Shown piece by piece: positions 16,519-24,951 of a stretch of 64,000 nt of DNA. The notes beneath the pieces were generated by a model. It was given only the letters and a program-made list of their open reading frames with translations. It did not search any database and was not told where the DNA came from. Source of the stretch: Actinomadura flavalba DSM 45200. Lineage in GTDB: Bacteria; Actinomycetota; Actinomycetes; Streptosporangiales; Streptosporangiaceae. The stretch lies in the NCBI RefSeq assembly GCF_000374305.1, contig NZ_KB894094.1:186001-250000 (forward strand), in the 5' to 3' direction. The position numbers and the translations under genes are program-made. Position 1 is the first letter of the stretch, and every line of letters begins with the position of its first letter.

Positions 16519-18789
16519 TCAGACGACGGCGCCGGAGTCGCGCGTGTCGCGCTGCGGGCGCTTGAGCGTCTTCTGCCGGGGCGGCGGCGACTTGGCGAAC
16601 CGCTCCAGCTCGATCGACGCCGGCCCGGCGATGAACACCGTGGAGTACATGCCGACGTTGATGCCGATGAGCAGCGCGATGGCGAAGTCGCGCAGCGAGT
16701 CGCCGCCGAAGAACGCCAGCGCCGCCAGGATGATCGTCGCGCCCATGCCGGTGTAGACGGTGCGCGGGATCGTCTGGAGGGCGCCGAGGTTGACGATCCG
16801 GTCGAACCGCTCCTTCGGCTTGGCCCCCCACAGCTCCCGCACCCGGTCGAACATCACGACCGAGTCGTTCACCGAGTAGCCGATGACGGTCAGCATCGCG
16901 GCCAGGAACACGCCGTCGATCGGCTTGCCGAGCCAGGCGAACACGCCCACGACGATCATCGCGTCGTGGAACAGGCCGATGACCGCGCCCGCGCCGAACG
17001 TCCAGCGGAACCGGACCGCCAGGTAGGCGAGCTGGGCGAGCAGCGCGATGCCGAGCGCGATCAGCGCGTTGCGGCGCAGCTCGTCCCCCAGGCTCGGCCC
17101 GATCAGCTCGTCGCGTTCCTTGGTGACGCCGCCGCCCAGCTCGCCGAGGGCCTTCTCGATCCGCTGCTGGTCGGCGTTGGAGATGTCCTCGGTGCGGACC
17201 GACACGTCGTTGTCGCCGCTGCGCTGCACGACGGCGCGGGGGAACCCGGCGTCGGCGACGGCCGCGCGGGCGCGGTCGACGTCGACGGTGCGGGTCGTGG
17301 AGTACTCCATGAGCCGTCCGCCGGTGAACTCCACGCCGTAGTTCAGGCCGCGCACGCCGATGCCGAGGGCGGAGACCACCACCAGCAGCGCGGACAGGCC
17401 GAGCCAGAACCGGCGGCGGCCCATCAGGTCGGGCTTGCGCCGTTCCAGCCAGGTGCGGATGCGTCCGATGCCGTCGAGTCCCGACAGCCGGGGCCGCTTC
17501 TCGAAGTAGCGGCGGGACAGCACGGCCTCGGTGAGCACGCGGCTGATCAGCATCGCGGAGACCATCGACGCGAGCACGCCGATGACGAGCGTCACGCCGA
17601 AGCCGCGCACCGGCCCGGAGGCCAGGAAGAACAGCAGCCCGGCGGCGAGCAGCGTGGTGATGTTGGAGTCGGCGATGGCCGACCACGCCTTGCTGAACCC
17701 GGTGGACAGCGAGCGTCCGAGGCCCTTCTTCGGATTCTCCGCGTACTCCTCGCGGGCGCGTTCGAACGCGAGCACGTTCGCGTCGATCGCCATGCCGATC
17801 GCCAGCACGAACCCGGCGAGGCCGGGCAGGGTGAGCGTCGCGCCGATCGCGACGAGCGCCGCGTAGGAGATCAGCGCGTAGCAGGCCAGCGCGAGCGTCG
17901 CGAGGAGACCGGCGATCCGGTAGACGAAGATGATGAACAGGCCGGTGACCGCGATTCCGACGATCGCCGCGCGGGCGCTGGCGTCGATCGCCTCGGCGCC
18001 GAGCGTCGGGCCGACGACCCGCTGCTCGATGATCTCGACCGGGACCGGCAGCGAACCGCCCTGGATGAGGGCGGCGAGGTCCTTGGCCTCCTCGGCGCTG
18101 AAGTTGCCGGTGATCTGGGTGGAGCCGCCCGCGATGCCGACTCCGCAGCGGACGTCCTGGTTGACCTGCGGCGAGGAGATGATCTCCTTGTCGAGGACGA
18201 TCGCGACGCGGCGCCGGTCGTCCATCTGGCAGGCGGCGTCGGCGGTGACCTTCTGCCACGCCTGGCCGCCGTTGCCCCGGAAGTCGATCGTGACGAACCA
18301 GCCGCCGCCGGACTGCGGGTCGATCCCGGCGCTGGCCGAGCCGATGCCCTCGCCGGTGAGGGCCGCCGGGCCGATCTTGAGTTCCTGGCCGCTCTCGTCG
18401 CGCAGCACCTGCTGGCCCTGCGCGGGCGGCTTGCCGTCCTGGGTGAGGACGGGGTGCGCGGTGAGCTGCGCGGTCCGGCCGATGACCTCGGCGGCCTCGG
18501 ACGGGTCCTGCACGTCGGGCAGTTCGACGATGATGCGGTTCTCACCGGACCGCGTGATCGACGATTCGGCGACGCCGAGCGCGTTGACGCGGCGTTCCAG
18601 CACGTCACGGGCGCGGTCGGTGTTCTCGGCGTTGGCGGGCGCGCCCGGCGCGGCGCGGGTCTCCAGCACGATCTGGCTGCCGCCGCGCAGGTCGAGCCCG
18701 AGTCTCGGGGACTCGGTGAGGGTGAACATCAGCGATACGGCGAGCACTCCGAACGCCAGTACCGCCCGCACCAGATTGGCGCGCGACAT
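16519..18789 (-). CDS. secDF: Fused SecD-SecF protein translocase subunit
   Basis: A single 756-residue chain joining SecD and SecF, the proton-driven membrane factors that pull secretory proteins through SecYEG. The SecD half has LGLDLRGGSQIVL near residue 30, the P1 periplasmic domain and six helices around GFVLAIGMAIDANVLAFER. The SecF half begins near residue 455 with LNYGVEFTGGRLMEY and has the helix motif VIGYSVNDSVVMFDRVRE and ALLIGINVGMYSTVFI. Twelve membrane segments are expected. GGAGG precedes the ATG. Most actinobacteria carry separate secD and secF near yajC/ruvB, so this is probably a second copy, but the rest of the genome is not visible. Confidence 0.93.
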   Translation of the reverse strand: MSRANLVRAVLAFGVLAVSLMFTLTESPRLGLDLRGGSQIVLETRAAPGAPANAENTDRARDVLERRVNALGVAESSITRSGENRIIVELPDVQDPSEAAEVIGRTAQLTAHPVLTQDGKPPAQGQQVLRDESGQELKIGPAALTGEGIGSASAGIDPQSGGGWFVTIDFRGNGGQAWQKVTADAACQMDDRRRVAIVLDKEIISSPQVNQDVRCGVGIAGGSTQITGNFSAEEAKDLAALIQGGSLPVPVEIIEQRVVGPTLGAEAIDASARAAIVGIAVTGLFIIFVYRIAGLLATLALACYALISYAALVAIGATLTLPGLAGFVLAIGMAIDANVLAFERAREEYAENPKKGLGRSLSTGFSKAWSAIADSNITTLLAAGLLFFLASGPVRGFGVTLVIGVLASMVSAMLISRVLTEAVLSRRYFEKRPRLSGLDGIGRIRTWLERRKPDLMGRRRFWLGLSALLVVVSALGIGVRGLNYGVEFTGGRLMEYSTTRTVDVDRARAAVADAGFPRAVVQRSGDNDVSVRTEDISNADQQRIEKALGELGGGVTKERDELIGPSLGDELRRNALIALGIALLAQLAYLAVRFRWTFGAGAVIGLFHDAMIVVGVFAWLGKPIDGVFLAAMLTVIGYSVNDSVVMFDRVRELWGAKPKERFDRIVNLGALQTIPRTVYTGMGATIILAALAFFGGDSLRDFAIALLIGINVGMYSTVFIAGPASIELERFAKSPPPRQKTLKRPQRDTRDSGAVV

Positions 18790-18849
18790 GGAACCTCCAC
18801 GGGACCAGGGAAAGAAGGGACCGGCGGCGTCGCCGGCCGGGGACGAGGG

Positions 18850-19224
18850 TCAGATTCCGTGGAGGGAGGGCGGAGCGCGCCCGCGCGCGGGGACGGGGGC
18901 GGGGGCGGCCGTCCGCGACCCGTCGCGGACGGCGCGGACGAACCCGGGGGCCGGGGGCCGCAGGGCGGGGGCGTCGGGGAGGACGGCGGCGGGGGCCGCG
19001 CTGGGCGCCGTGGCGGGCGCGTGCCGGACGGCGACGACGGCGGCGATCTCGCCGCCGGCCGTCCGGGAACCGGGATGGGCGACGTGGGCGCGCATCGACG
19101 CCCCGCCCGCCGCGAGCGCGGTGGCGGGCACCGGGACGCCGAGCAGCCCGGCGAAGCCGAGCAGCAGCACCAGCATCCGGGGCACCCGGCCGCCGGGCGG
19201 CGCGGGACGCGCCGGTGAGCGCAT
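18850..19224 (-). CDS. Small secreted Ala/Pro-rich protein
   Basis: A 124-residue protein of no family I recognise. Residues 15-38 form a hydrophobic segment (MLVLLLGFAGLLGVPVPATALA) that looks like a signal peptide or N-terminal anchor. The rest is low complexity, rich in Ala, Pro and Arg, with no cysteines and the ending PPSLHGI. The ATG at 19224 has AAGGGA upstream. It lies between secDF and the cation/proton antiporter, all on the minus strand, and resembles in layout the small protein at 20750-21115 on the antiporter's other side. Confidence 0.55.
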   Translation of the reverse strand: MRSPARPAPPGGRVPRMLVLLLGFAGLLGVPVPATALAAGGASMRAHVAHPGSRTAGGEIAAVVAVRHAPATAPSAAPAAVLPDAPALRPPAPGFVRAVRDGSRTAAPAPVPARGRAPPSLHGI

Positions 19225-19303
19225 GCGCGTCCCTTCGTCCGGTGGACCGATCGTCACCCCGACGGTACCCCAGCGCGGGGAACCGGCGGCGCGCGGCACA
19301 CGG

Positions 19304-19336
19304 CACCGGGCCCCGGCGTCCGGCCGGGGCCCGGTG
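19304..19336 (-). terminator. Terminator after the antiporter gene
   Basis: A perfect 13-bp stem (19304-19316 with 19324-19336, arms CACCGGGCCCCGG / CCGGGGCCCGGTG) and a 7-nt loop, just beyond the antiporter stop at 19342. No T tract. Confidence 0.75.
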
Positions 19337-19341
19337 GGCGG

Positions 19342-20625
19342 TCAGGGACGGGCGGCCGGTTCCGGGGCCGCCTCGGCGGCGCCGTGGCCGTCGTCGGCGG
19401 CGGGCGCGTCCGGGTCCGGGCCGGTGTCCGGCTCGTCCGGGCCGTGCGGCCGGGCGGGCGGGACGGCCGCCGTGCGCGGGAAGAACCGCTCGGGCAGCAG
19501 CCGCGCCAGCCGTTCCGAGCGCATCGCCGCGAGCGGGCCGGTGACGGCGAGGATGACGACGTACCCGGCGATGAACGGCGCGAGCCGCGAGTCCAGGTTC
19601 GCCGTCGCGGCCATCGCGGCCAGCACCAGCGCGAACTCGCCGCGCGACAGCACGGTCAGCGCCACGTTCGACGACTCGGTCCGGTCGAAGCCGTGGATGC
19701 GGCCCGCGGCCAGGCCCGCGCTCATGTTCATGACGATCGTCAGGGCCACGGCGAGGAGCACCGGGACCGCCACCGCGCCGAAGTCCCCCGGATCGATCTG
19801 GAGGCCGAACGCGAAGAAGAAGATCGCCGCGAACGCGTCCCGCAGCGGGTGGACGAGGTGCTGGATGCGCGGTCCGGCCTTGGTGTTGCCGAGGATCAGG
19901 CCGACCATGAACGCGCCGATGGCGTCGGAGACGCCCAGGTGCTCGGCGAACCCGGCGATGAGCACGGCCAGGCCGACGAACGTGACGACGAGCAGTTCGT
20001 CGTCGCGAATCCGCACGAACCGGCCGACCCAGCGGGCGCCGTAGCGGGCGATCAGGGTGAGGACGAGCAGGAACGCGAACGCCTTGCCGAAGTCGGCCGC
20101 GGCGGCGCCGAAGCCGGTCGCGCCGGACAGGATCGGCTGGAGCAGCGCCAGGTACAGCGCGAGGAACACGTCCTCGACCACGATGATGCCGAGGATCAGC
20201 TTGCTCTCGGGGTTCCCGATGCGCCCGGAGTCCATGAGGATCTTCGTGACGATCGCGGACGAGCTGATGCCGATGACGCCCGCGAGGACGAACGCCTCCC
20301 GGCCGCCCCAGCCGAGCGCGAACCCGAAGGCCAGGCCGCCGCCGACGTTCAGGCCGAGGTACAGCAGGCCCGACCCGACGAGTTTCCCGCCGCCCTTGAT
20401 CAGGTCGTCGAGGTGGAACTCCAGGCCGAGGTAGAAGAGCAGGAAGACGAGCCCGAGCGCCGACAGCAGTTTGAGGTCGGCGGGGTCGTCGAAGAGCGCG
20501 AGTCCGGGGGTGTGCGGGCCGAACAGCAGGCCCGCGAGCATGAACAGGGGGATGGTCGGCAGTCCGATGCGGACGCCGGCGCGGGCCAGCAGGCCCGCCG
20601 CCAGGAACGCCCCGCCCAGAGCCAT
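19342..20625 (-). CDS. Cation:proton antiporter, CPA2 (KefB/KhtU-like)
   Basis: A 427-residue inner-membrane exchanger with about 12 helices and a hydrophilic Pro/Asp-rich tail of roughly 50 residues. Family features are LPTIPLFMLAGLLFGPHTPG, LGLVFLLFYLGLEF, GISSSAIVTKIL, ILGIIVVEDVFLALYL (the VED motif of CPA2 exchangers) and SDAIGAFMVGLILGNT. It lacks the C-terminal TrkA-N domain of Kef systems. The cation could be K+ or Na+. The ATG at 20625 has no ribosome binding site. A GGAGG at 20654-20658 sits seven bases before an in-frame ATT at 20646, which would add seven residues (see findings). Confidence 0.85.
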   Translation of the reverse strand: MALGGAFLAAGLLARAGVRIGLPTIPLFMLAGLLFGPHTPGLALFDDPADLKLLSALGLVFLLFYLGLEFHLDDLIKGGGKLVGSGLLYLGLNVGGGLAFGFALGWGGREAFVLAGVIGISSSAIVTKILMDSGRIGNPESKLILGIIVVEDVFLALYLALLQPILSGATGFGAAAADFGKAFAFLLVLTLIARYGARWVGRFVRIRDDELLVVTFVGLAVLIAGFAEHLGVSDAIGAFMVGLILGNTKAGPRIQHLVHPLRDAFAAIFFFAFGLQIDPGDFGAVAVPVLLAVALTIVMNMSAGLAAGRIHGFDRTESSNVALTVLSRGEFALVLAAMAATANLDSRLAPFIAGYVVILAVTGPLAAMRSERLARLLPERFFPRTAAVPPARPHGPDEPDTGPDPDAPAADDGHGAAEAAPEPAARP

Positions 20626-20749
20626 GAGGGCTTCGGCGAGAGAAATGGGAGTACCTCCAGGGGGTAGGGCCGTGGACGTACGTCACGGCCGGCCCCGCGC
20701 GGCTGGACGCGGGGTCGGGCGGTCGAGGGGGGATGTGTCCGGGGTGGTG

Positions 20750-21115
20750 TCAGAGCCGCGCTAAGCGGGGTGGATCGCGGCCGGAGCACGGATCGGGCTC
20801 GTGGGCCGAGAGCGCCGGGGACACGCCGGGACGCGCGGGTGCGGGCGGCTCGCCGGGTTCCGCCGGTGCGGCGGGTTCGGCGACGAGCGCGGGCGGCCCG
20901 TGGTGCTGGACCTGGCCGGAGGGCTGGGCATGGTTACCCAGGCAGGCGGCGTCGCCGACGGTGGACAGGACGACGCGTGAACCGCCGACGAGCGTGGTCA
21001 GCGCGGTGCCGGAGGCCGGGGACACGGCGGCGGCCGAGACGGGCGTGTAGACGAGGCCGAGGAACGCGACGAGGCACACCAGCAGCGCTTGCGCCGCTCT
21101 GTGTCCTCCGCGCAT
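20750..21115 (-). CDS. Small secreted Pro/His-containing protein
   Basis: A 121-residue protein of no recognised family. Residues 8-30 form a signal peptide (QALLVCLVAFLGLVYTPVSAAAV). The mature part has two Cys in ACLG and DPCSGR that could pair, a His patch (QVQHHG), and a Pro/Ala-rich C-terminus. It precedes the antiporter gene on the same strand and may be co-transcribed with it. The ending DPPRLARL is reminiscent of the PPSLHGI ending of the other small secreted protein, but overall similarity is weak. Confidence 0.6.
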   Translation of the reverse strand: MRGGHRAAQALLVCLVAFLGLVYTPVSAAAVSPASGTALTTLVGGSRVVLSTVGDAACLGNHAQPSGQVQHHGPPALVAEPAAPAEPGEPPAPARPGVSPALSAHEPDPCSGRDPPRLARL

Positions 21116-21246
21116 ACGCTCCCCTGGGCTTCATCCGAATGGAAATCGTCTGCAATGAGACTATATCCCCGGGGTCCGAAAACGCGAACCGGGCGGCGCG
21201 CGCACCGCCGCGCCTGCGGCGCGACGGGGGCCGGAGCCCGCAAACG

Positions 21247-21308
21247 TCACGGCCGGGCCCGGAGGCCGCACGCCGCTCCGCGGCCTGCGCTCCCGAACCC
21301 GGCCGTGA
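21247..21308 (-). terminator. Nested hairpin after glyS
   Basis: Outer 11-bp perfect arms (21247-21257 with 21298-21308, TCACGGCCGGG / CCCGGCCGTGA) enclose a 6-bp inner stem (21263-21268 with 21281-21286). It lies 27 bp beyond the glyS stop and probably terminates that transcript. Confidence 0.65.
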
Positions 21309-21334
21309 TCCGGCGGTTCGCGTGTCTACCCTGG

Positions 21335-22723
21335 TCAGGCCCCCACGAGCTGGGCGGCCAGGAAGGGCTCGACCTGCGAGAGCGCGATGCGCTCCTGGCT
21401 CATCGTGTCGCGCTCGCGGATGGTCACGGCGTCGTCTTCGAGCGTGTCGAAGTCCACAGTGACGCAGAACGGGGTGCCGATCTCGTCCTGGCGGCGGTAG
21501 CGGCGGCCGATGGCGCCCGCGTCGTCGAAGTCGACGTTCCAGTTCCTGCGGAGCTGCGCCGCCAGGTCGCGGGCCTTGGGCGACAGGTCGGCGTTGCGCG
21601 AGAGCGGCAGCACCGCGACCTTGACGGGCGCGAGACGGCGGTCCAGCCGCATGACCACGCGCTTCTCCATCTTGCCCTTGGCGTTGGGCGCCTCGTCCTC
21701 GGAGTAGGCGTCCATCATGAACGTCAGCGTGCAGCGGTCGACACCGGCGGCGGGCTCGATGACGTACGGCGTGAACCGCTCGCCCGCCTCCTGGTCGAAG
21801 AACGACAGGTCGGTGCCGGACGCCTTGGCGTGCGTGGTGAGGTCGTAGTCGGTGCGGTTGGCGACGCCCTCCAGCTCACCCCACTCGCTGCCGACGAAGC
21901 CGAACCGGTACTCCACGTCCACCGTGCGCTTGGAGTAGTGCGACAGCTTCTCGGCCGGGTGCTCGAAGAGGCGCAGGTTCTCCTTGTTGATGCCGAGGTC
22001 GACGTACCACTGGAAGCGCTCGTCGATCCAGTACTGGTGCCAGTCCTCGTCGGTGCCGGGACGGACGAAGAACTCCATCTCCATCTGCTCGAACTCGCGG
22101 GTGCGGAAGATGAAGTTGCCCGGCGTGATCTCGTTGCGGAACGACTTGCCGATCTGGCCGATGCCGAACGGCACCTTGCGGCGCGCCGACTGCTGCACGT
22201 TCAGGTAGTTGATGAAGATGCCCTGCGCGGTCTCGGGACGCAGGTAGGCCAGGCCCGACGCGTCCTCGACGGGGCCGAGGTAGGTCTTGAGCAGGCCGTT
22301 GAACATGCGCGGCTCGGTGAACGCGCCCTTGGTGCCGCAGTTGGGGCAGGTGATGTCGGCCAGGCCGTTCGCGGGCGCCCGGCCGTGCTTCTCCTCGTAC
22401 GCCTCTTCGAGGTGGTCGGCGCGGAACCGCTTGTGGCACGACTGGCACTCGGTCAGCGGGTCGACGAACGCGTTGACGTGGCCGCTGGCCTCCCACACCT
22501 CGCGGGCCAGGATGACCGACGAGTCGAGGCCGACGATGTCGTCGCGGCCCTGCACCATCGACTTCCACCACTGGCGCTTGACGTTGTTCTTCAGTTCGAC
22601 GCCGAGCGGGCCGTAGTCCCACGAGGCGCGCAGACCGCCGTAGATCTCGCTGGAGGGGTAGACGAGACCCCGTCGCTTGGCGAGATTGACGATCGTCTCC
22701 AACACGTCGGAACGGCGTGCCAT
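21335..22723 (-). CDS. glyS: Glycyl-tRNA synthetase (dimeric class II)
   Basis: Charges tRNA-Gly with glycine. A 462-residue class II synthetase of the alpha2 type: [18 protein letters not shown] near the N-terminus, the CQSC and CPNC zinc-ribbon-like pairs at about residues 97-140, motif 2 [19 protein letters not shown], the glycine-binding EPAAGVDR motif 3 region, and a C-terminal anticodon-binding domain starting [10 protein letters not shown]. Two in-frame ATGs are six bases apart. The GGAGA is six bases from the second (22723), so that is chosen. Neighbouring znu/zur genes keep the actinobacterial gene order. Confidence 0.95.
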   Translation of the reverse strand: MARRSDVLETIVNLAKRRGLVYPSSEIYGGLRASWDYGPLGVELKNNVKRQWWKSMVQGRDDIVGLDSSVILAREVWEASGHVNAFVDPLTECQSCHKRFRADHLEEAYEEKHGRAPANGLADITCPNCGTKGAFTEPRMFNGLLKTYLGPVEDASGLAYLRPETAQGIFINYLNVQQSARRKVPFGIGQIGKSFRNEITPGNFIFRTREFEQMEMEFFVRPGTDEDWHQYWIDERFQWYVDLGINKENLRLFEHPAEKLSHYSKRTVDVEYRFGFVGSEWGELEGVANRTDYDLTTHAKASGTDLSFFDQEAGERFTPYVIEPAAGVDRCTLTFMMDAYSEDEAPNAKGKMEKRVVMRLDRRLAPVKVAVLPLSRNADLSPKARDLAAQLRRNWNVDFDDAGAIGRRYRRQDEIGTPFCVTVDFDTLEDDAVTIRERDTMSQERIALSQVEPFLAAQLVGA

Positions 22724-22888
22724 GAGCATTCTCCATCCGGCTGGCGGTCGGCGGGATTGTCGAAGCGTCCCGGCGCGGACGAAACTCCGGCCGGGCGTGT
22801 GCCATCCCCGGTGTGAGCGCCTCCGCGCGGCCGTGCCTGCGCGGGGCGTGCCGCCAAGCTTAGGGCACCGCGCGGGGGTCTCCGCACG

Positions 22889-24172
22889 TCAATAAACGTG
22901 CGCGTCCACGGCGTTGTTGTCGACGTTGATCGTGACGCCGCCGTGCGTCTCCTTGTGCCCGCCCCGGTACTGCTTGATCCGCCGGTGCGGCGGCCACCAC
23001 GACGACTCCAGGTACGGGCTGTCGTAGATCGCGGTCTTGCGGTCCCAGTGGGCGTACCAGACGGCGGTCGGCTTGGTGATGCCGGTGGCGCGGCCGACGT
23101 CGCGGATGCCCGACGAGCCGCTGCTGTAGAGGCCGGGCACGTAGTCGAGCGCCTTCATCCGCGCGGAGTAGGCGCCGACGAACGTCAGCGCGGCGTTGCG
23201 GCACGAGGCGTTGTTGCTGTTGTACGCCTCCAGGTCGAAGTAGACCGGCTGCCCGGCGGGGATGCCGAGGCCCTTGGCCTTGGCGACGGCGTCGTCGGCG
23301 GCGGCGCGTCCCTGCGCGGCGGCGTTGGCGGCACTGAACCGCGCCTTGTACTTCGAGCAGGGCGCCTGGAGCCCGACGTAGGTCGGGATGAGCCGGTAGC
23401 CCATCGCCCGCACCTGCTTGACGTAGGCGGCGTTCAGGTTCTTCTGGGCGCAGCCGCGCGCGGCGCCGCCGATGTAGATGTTGGAGATCTGGTACGCCTT
23501 GCGCCACGCCCTCATCGCGGCGAGGCTCGGCGCGGCGCAGGTGTCGAAGCCCTTGCCGGTGGCCCAGGCCCGCTGCTCGGTGTCGCGCGGCTCGGGCGCC
23601 GCGGGCGGCGGCGTCTCCTCCGGGACGGGAGCCGGGGCCGGTGGCGCGGGCTCGGCGGGCCAGCCGGCCGACAGCCGGGTGGCGCGGACGATCCGCTCCA
23701 GCTCGGCGGGGTCGGCTCCGTAGGCGCCGGTCAGCGTGACGCCCGCCTCCGGGACGGGCAGGCGCAGCGCGTGGTCGGGCGTGGCGGGCACGTCCTGCCC
23801 GGCGAGCCGGTCGGCGCGGACGACCCCGGCGCGGCGCTGCCCGGCGGGACCGAGCGGTTCGACGTGCAGGGCGGTGGCGCCGCCGACGACGCGGGACGGG
23901 CAGTCGGCGTCGGCGGCCGGGGTGCCCAGGTAGACGGCGTTGCGGTCGAACCGGACGCAGCGTCCGGGTTCGCGGGCGAGGTCGTGCACGGCCCAGCCCG
24001 CCGGGACCGGGACGCGCACGCCCCGGTAGGCGACCGTCCGGGCCCGCTCGGTGTCGGCTAGCGCGGCGGCCGGGTCGGCCGCGGCCCCTTCGGCGGGCGG
24101 CCGGAAGCCGCTGACGGCGGCCGAGACCGCGACCACTCCGAGTACCCCGCCGACGATTCGCGCATGCCGCAT
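22889..24172 (-). CDS. Secreted protein with DUF1906 glycoside-hydrolase-like domain
   Basis: A 427-residue exported protein. A signal peptide (residues 1-30) is followed by a variable domain (about 45-165), a Pro-rich linker (about 170-198) and a C-terminal DUF1906 domain beginning GKGFDTCAAPSLAAM. This is the TIM-barrel, glycoside-hydrolase-like fold of Rv2525c-type proteins, here with GQPVYFDLEAYNS carrying the conserved Asp and Glu, and IPTYVGLQ. Such proteins probably act on the cell wall or a surface glycan; the substrate is unproven. ATG 24172 is preceded by GGGAGGA and by an inverted repeat at 24186-24208. Confidence 0.85.
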   Translation of the reverse strand: MRHARIVGGVLGVVAVSAAVSGFRPPAEGAAADPAAALADTERARTVAYRGVRVPVPAGWAVHDLAREPGRCVRFDRNAVYLGTPAADADCPSRVVGGATALHVEPLGPAGQRRAGVVRADRLAGQDVPATPDHALRLPVPEAGVTLTGAYGADPAELERIVRATRLSAGWPAEPAPPAPAPVPEETPPPAAPEPRDTEQRAWATGKGFDTCAAPSLAAMRAWRKAYQISNIYIGGAARGCAQKNLNAAYVKQVRAMGYRLIPTYVGLQAPCSKYKARFSAANAAAQGRAAADDAVAKAKGLGIPAGQPVYFDLEAYNSNNASCRNAALTFVGAYSARMKALDYVPGLYSSGSSGIRDVGRATGITKPTAVWYAHWDRKTAIYDSPYLESSWWPPHRRIKQYRGGHKETHGGVTINVDNNAVDAHVY

Positions 24173-24185
24173 CCGATCCTCCCGA

Positions 24186-24208
24186 TGATCAACTCGCGCG
24201 GTTGATCA
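24186..24208. promoter_or_regulatory. Inverted repeat TGATCAAC-N7-GTTGATCA
   Basis: Perfect 8-bp arms spaced by TCGCGCG, 13 bp upstream of the DUF1906 start codon. An operator or 5'-UTR hairpin is likely. No regulator gene is adjacent. Confidence 0.45.
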
Positions 24209-24219
24209 CCGGTCCGGTT

Positions 24220-24235
24220 CGCCCGCAAACGGGCG
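24220..24235 (-). terminator. Short hairpin after the monooxygenase-like gene
   Basis: CGCCCG-CAAA-CGGGCG, a 6-bp stem 46 bp beyond the stop of the minus-strand gene at 24281. A weak terminator candidate. Confidence 0.4.
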
Positions 24236-24280
24236 CCCGCAGGTCTTTCCCGAGCATTGACGCGCAGGTGCAGCGGACGT

Positions 24281-24565
24281 TCAGGAAAACGCGACGACCT
24301 CGTACGCACCGGGCTCGTCCACGGCGAACGCGGCGAGCGGCAGGAATCGGACGCGGACGTCGGTGGCGCCGAGCGCCCGGCGGTAGTACCCCGCGCCCTC
24401 CCATTCGGTGACGAGCGTCCACAGGTCGGGCTCGTCCATGTTGCGGGCGAGCCGTCCGGTGAGGTGCCCGGGACTGCCCGCGAGCAGGTCGAGCACGGCG
24501 CGCATCCCGGCGGCGAAGTCCTCGTCCCGCTGCTGCGGCACCCGGTAGCGGGTCACGGCGATCAT
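24281..24565 (-). CDS. Antibiotic-biosynthesis-monooxygenase-like protein
   Basis: A 94-residue protein with the ferredoxin-like dimeric alpha/beta barrel pattern: MIAVTRYRVP strand, FAAGMRAVLDLLAGSPGHLTGRLARNMDEPDLWTLVTEWEG, YYRRALGA, and a final strand. The sequence fits the ABM/Dabb-type superfamily, whose members include small monooxygenases and heme-degrading enzymes, but many have no known activity. It is divergent from the small membrane gene at 24605. The start codons are 39 bp apart. Family assignment is good; function is not known. Confidence 0.75.
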   Translation of the reverse strand: MIAVTRYRVPQQRDEDFAAGMRAVLDLLAGSPGHLTGRLARNMDEPDLWTLVTEWEGAGYYRRALGATDVRVRFLPLAAFAVDEPGAYEVVAFS

Positions 24566-24604
24566 CGTCACATCCTGGCAGGCGCGGGCGGCTACGTTGT
24601 CGGC

Positions 24605-24919
24605 ATGGAGACGCGCGAACCGCCCGGACCGGGCACCGAGGGATTCCGCGCCGCGGTGGAGCGCCGCAGCGCGCCCGCCGTGGTGCTGCTGCACCGGCGC
24701 CGGACCCTGTTCCTGATCGCGGTGCTGGTGCTGCTGTGCGTCGGGCTGTTCGTCGCGAACTGGCTCGGCGTGGCGGCGCTGCTGGTGCTCATCGCGATCA
24801 CGACCTGGCTGGCGTACCTGAACTGGCCGCGGTTGACGACGGGCGCCCGGATCGGCCGGGTGCTCGCGTTCGCGGTGCTCGCAGCCTTCGCGGTGTCCCA
24901 TGCCCTCGGTCGGTTTTGA
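24605..24919 (+). CDS. Small two-helix membrane protein (DUF6703-like)
   Basis: A 104-residue protein with a charged N-terminal third (ERRSAPAVVLLHRRRTLF) and two or three hydrophobic helices (LIAVLVLLCVGLFVANWLG, AALLVLIAITTWLAYLNW, VLAFAVLAAFAVSHAL). It resembles the small actinobacterial family often found upstream of zinc-transport genes; the DUF6703 label is from memory and tentative. There is no ribosome binding site. TACGTT (24593-24598) lies exactly six bases before the ATG, so translation is probably leaderless. Its stop codon overlaps the Zur box of znuA. Confidence 0.65.
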   Translation: METREPPGPGTEGFRAAVERRSAPAVVLLHRRRTLFLIAVLVLLCVGLFVANWLGVAALLVLIAITTWLAYLNWPRLTTGARIGRVLAFAVLAAFAVSHALGRF

Positions 24920-24945
24920 CAACCGTTTTCACTTTCGTCCATACT
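24916..24945 (+). promoter_or_regulatory. Zur-controlled promoter of znuA
   Basis: TTGACA (24916-24921) and CATACT (24940-24945), spaced 18 bp, form a good -35/-10 pair. TGACAACCGTTTTCA (24917-24931) is a 15-bp near-palindrome of the TGANAANNNTTNTCA type recognised by actinobacterial Zur, and it covers the -35 and part of the spacer, so zinc-bound Zur would block polymerase. The znuA GTG begins six bases after the -10, implying a leaderless mRNA. The zur gene lies in the same operon. Confidence 0.85.
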
Positions 24946-24951
24946 CGGGAC

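Noticed and set aside
24257..24604. Extension of the small membrane gene upstream of ATG 24605
   Set aside because: The longer frame is antisense to the monooxygenase-like gene and has no start signal; the N6-spaced -10 element supports 24605.
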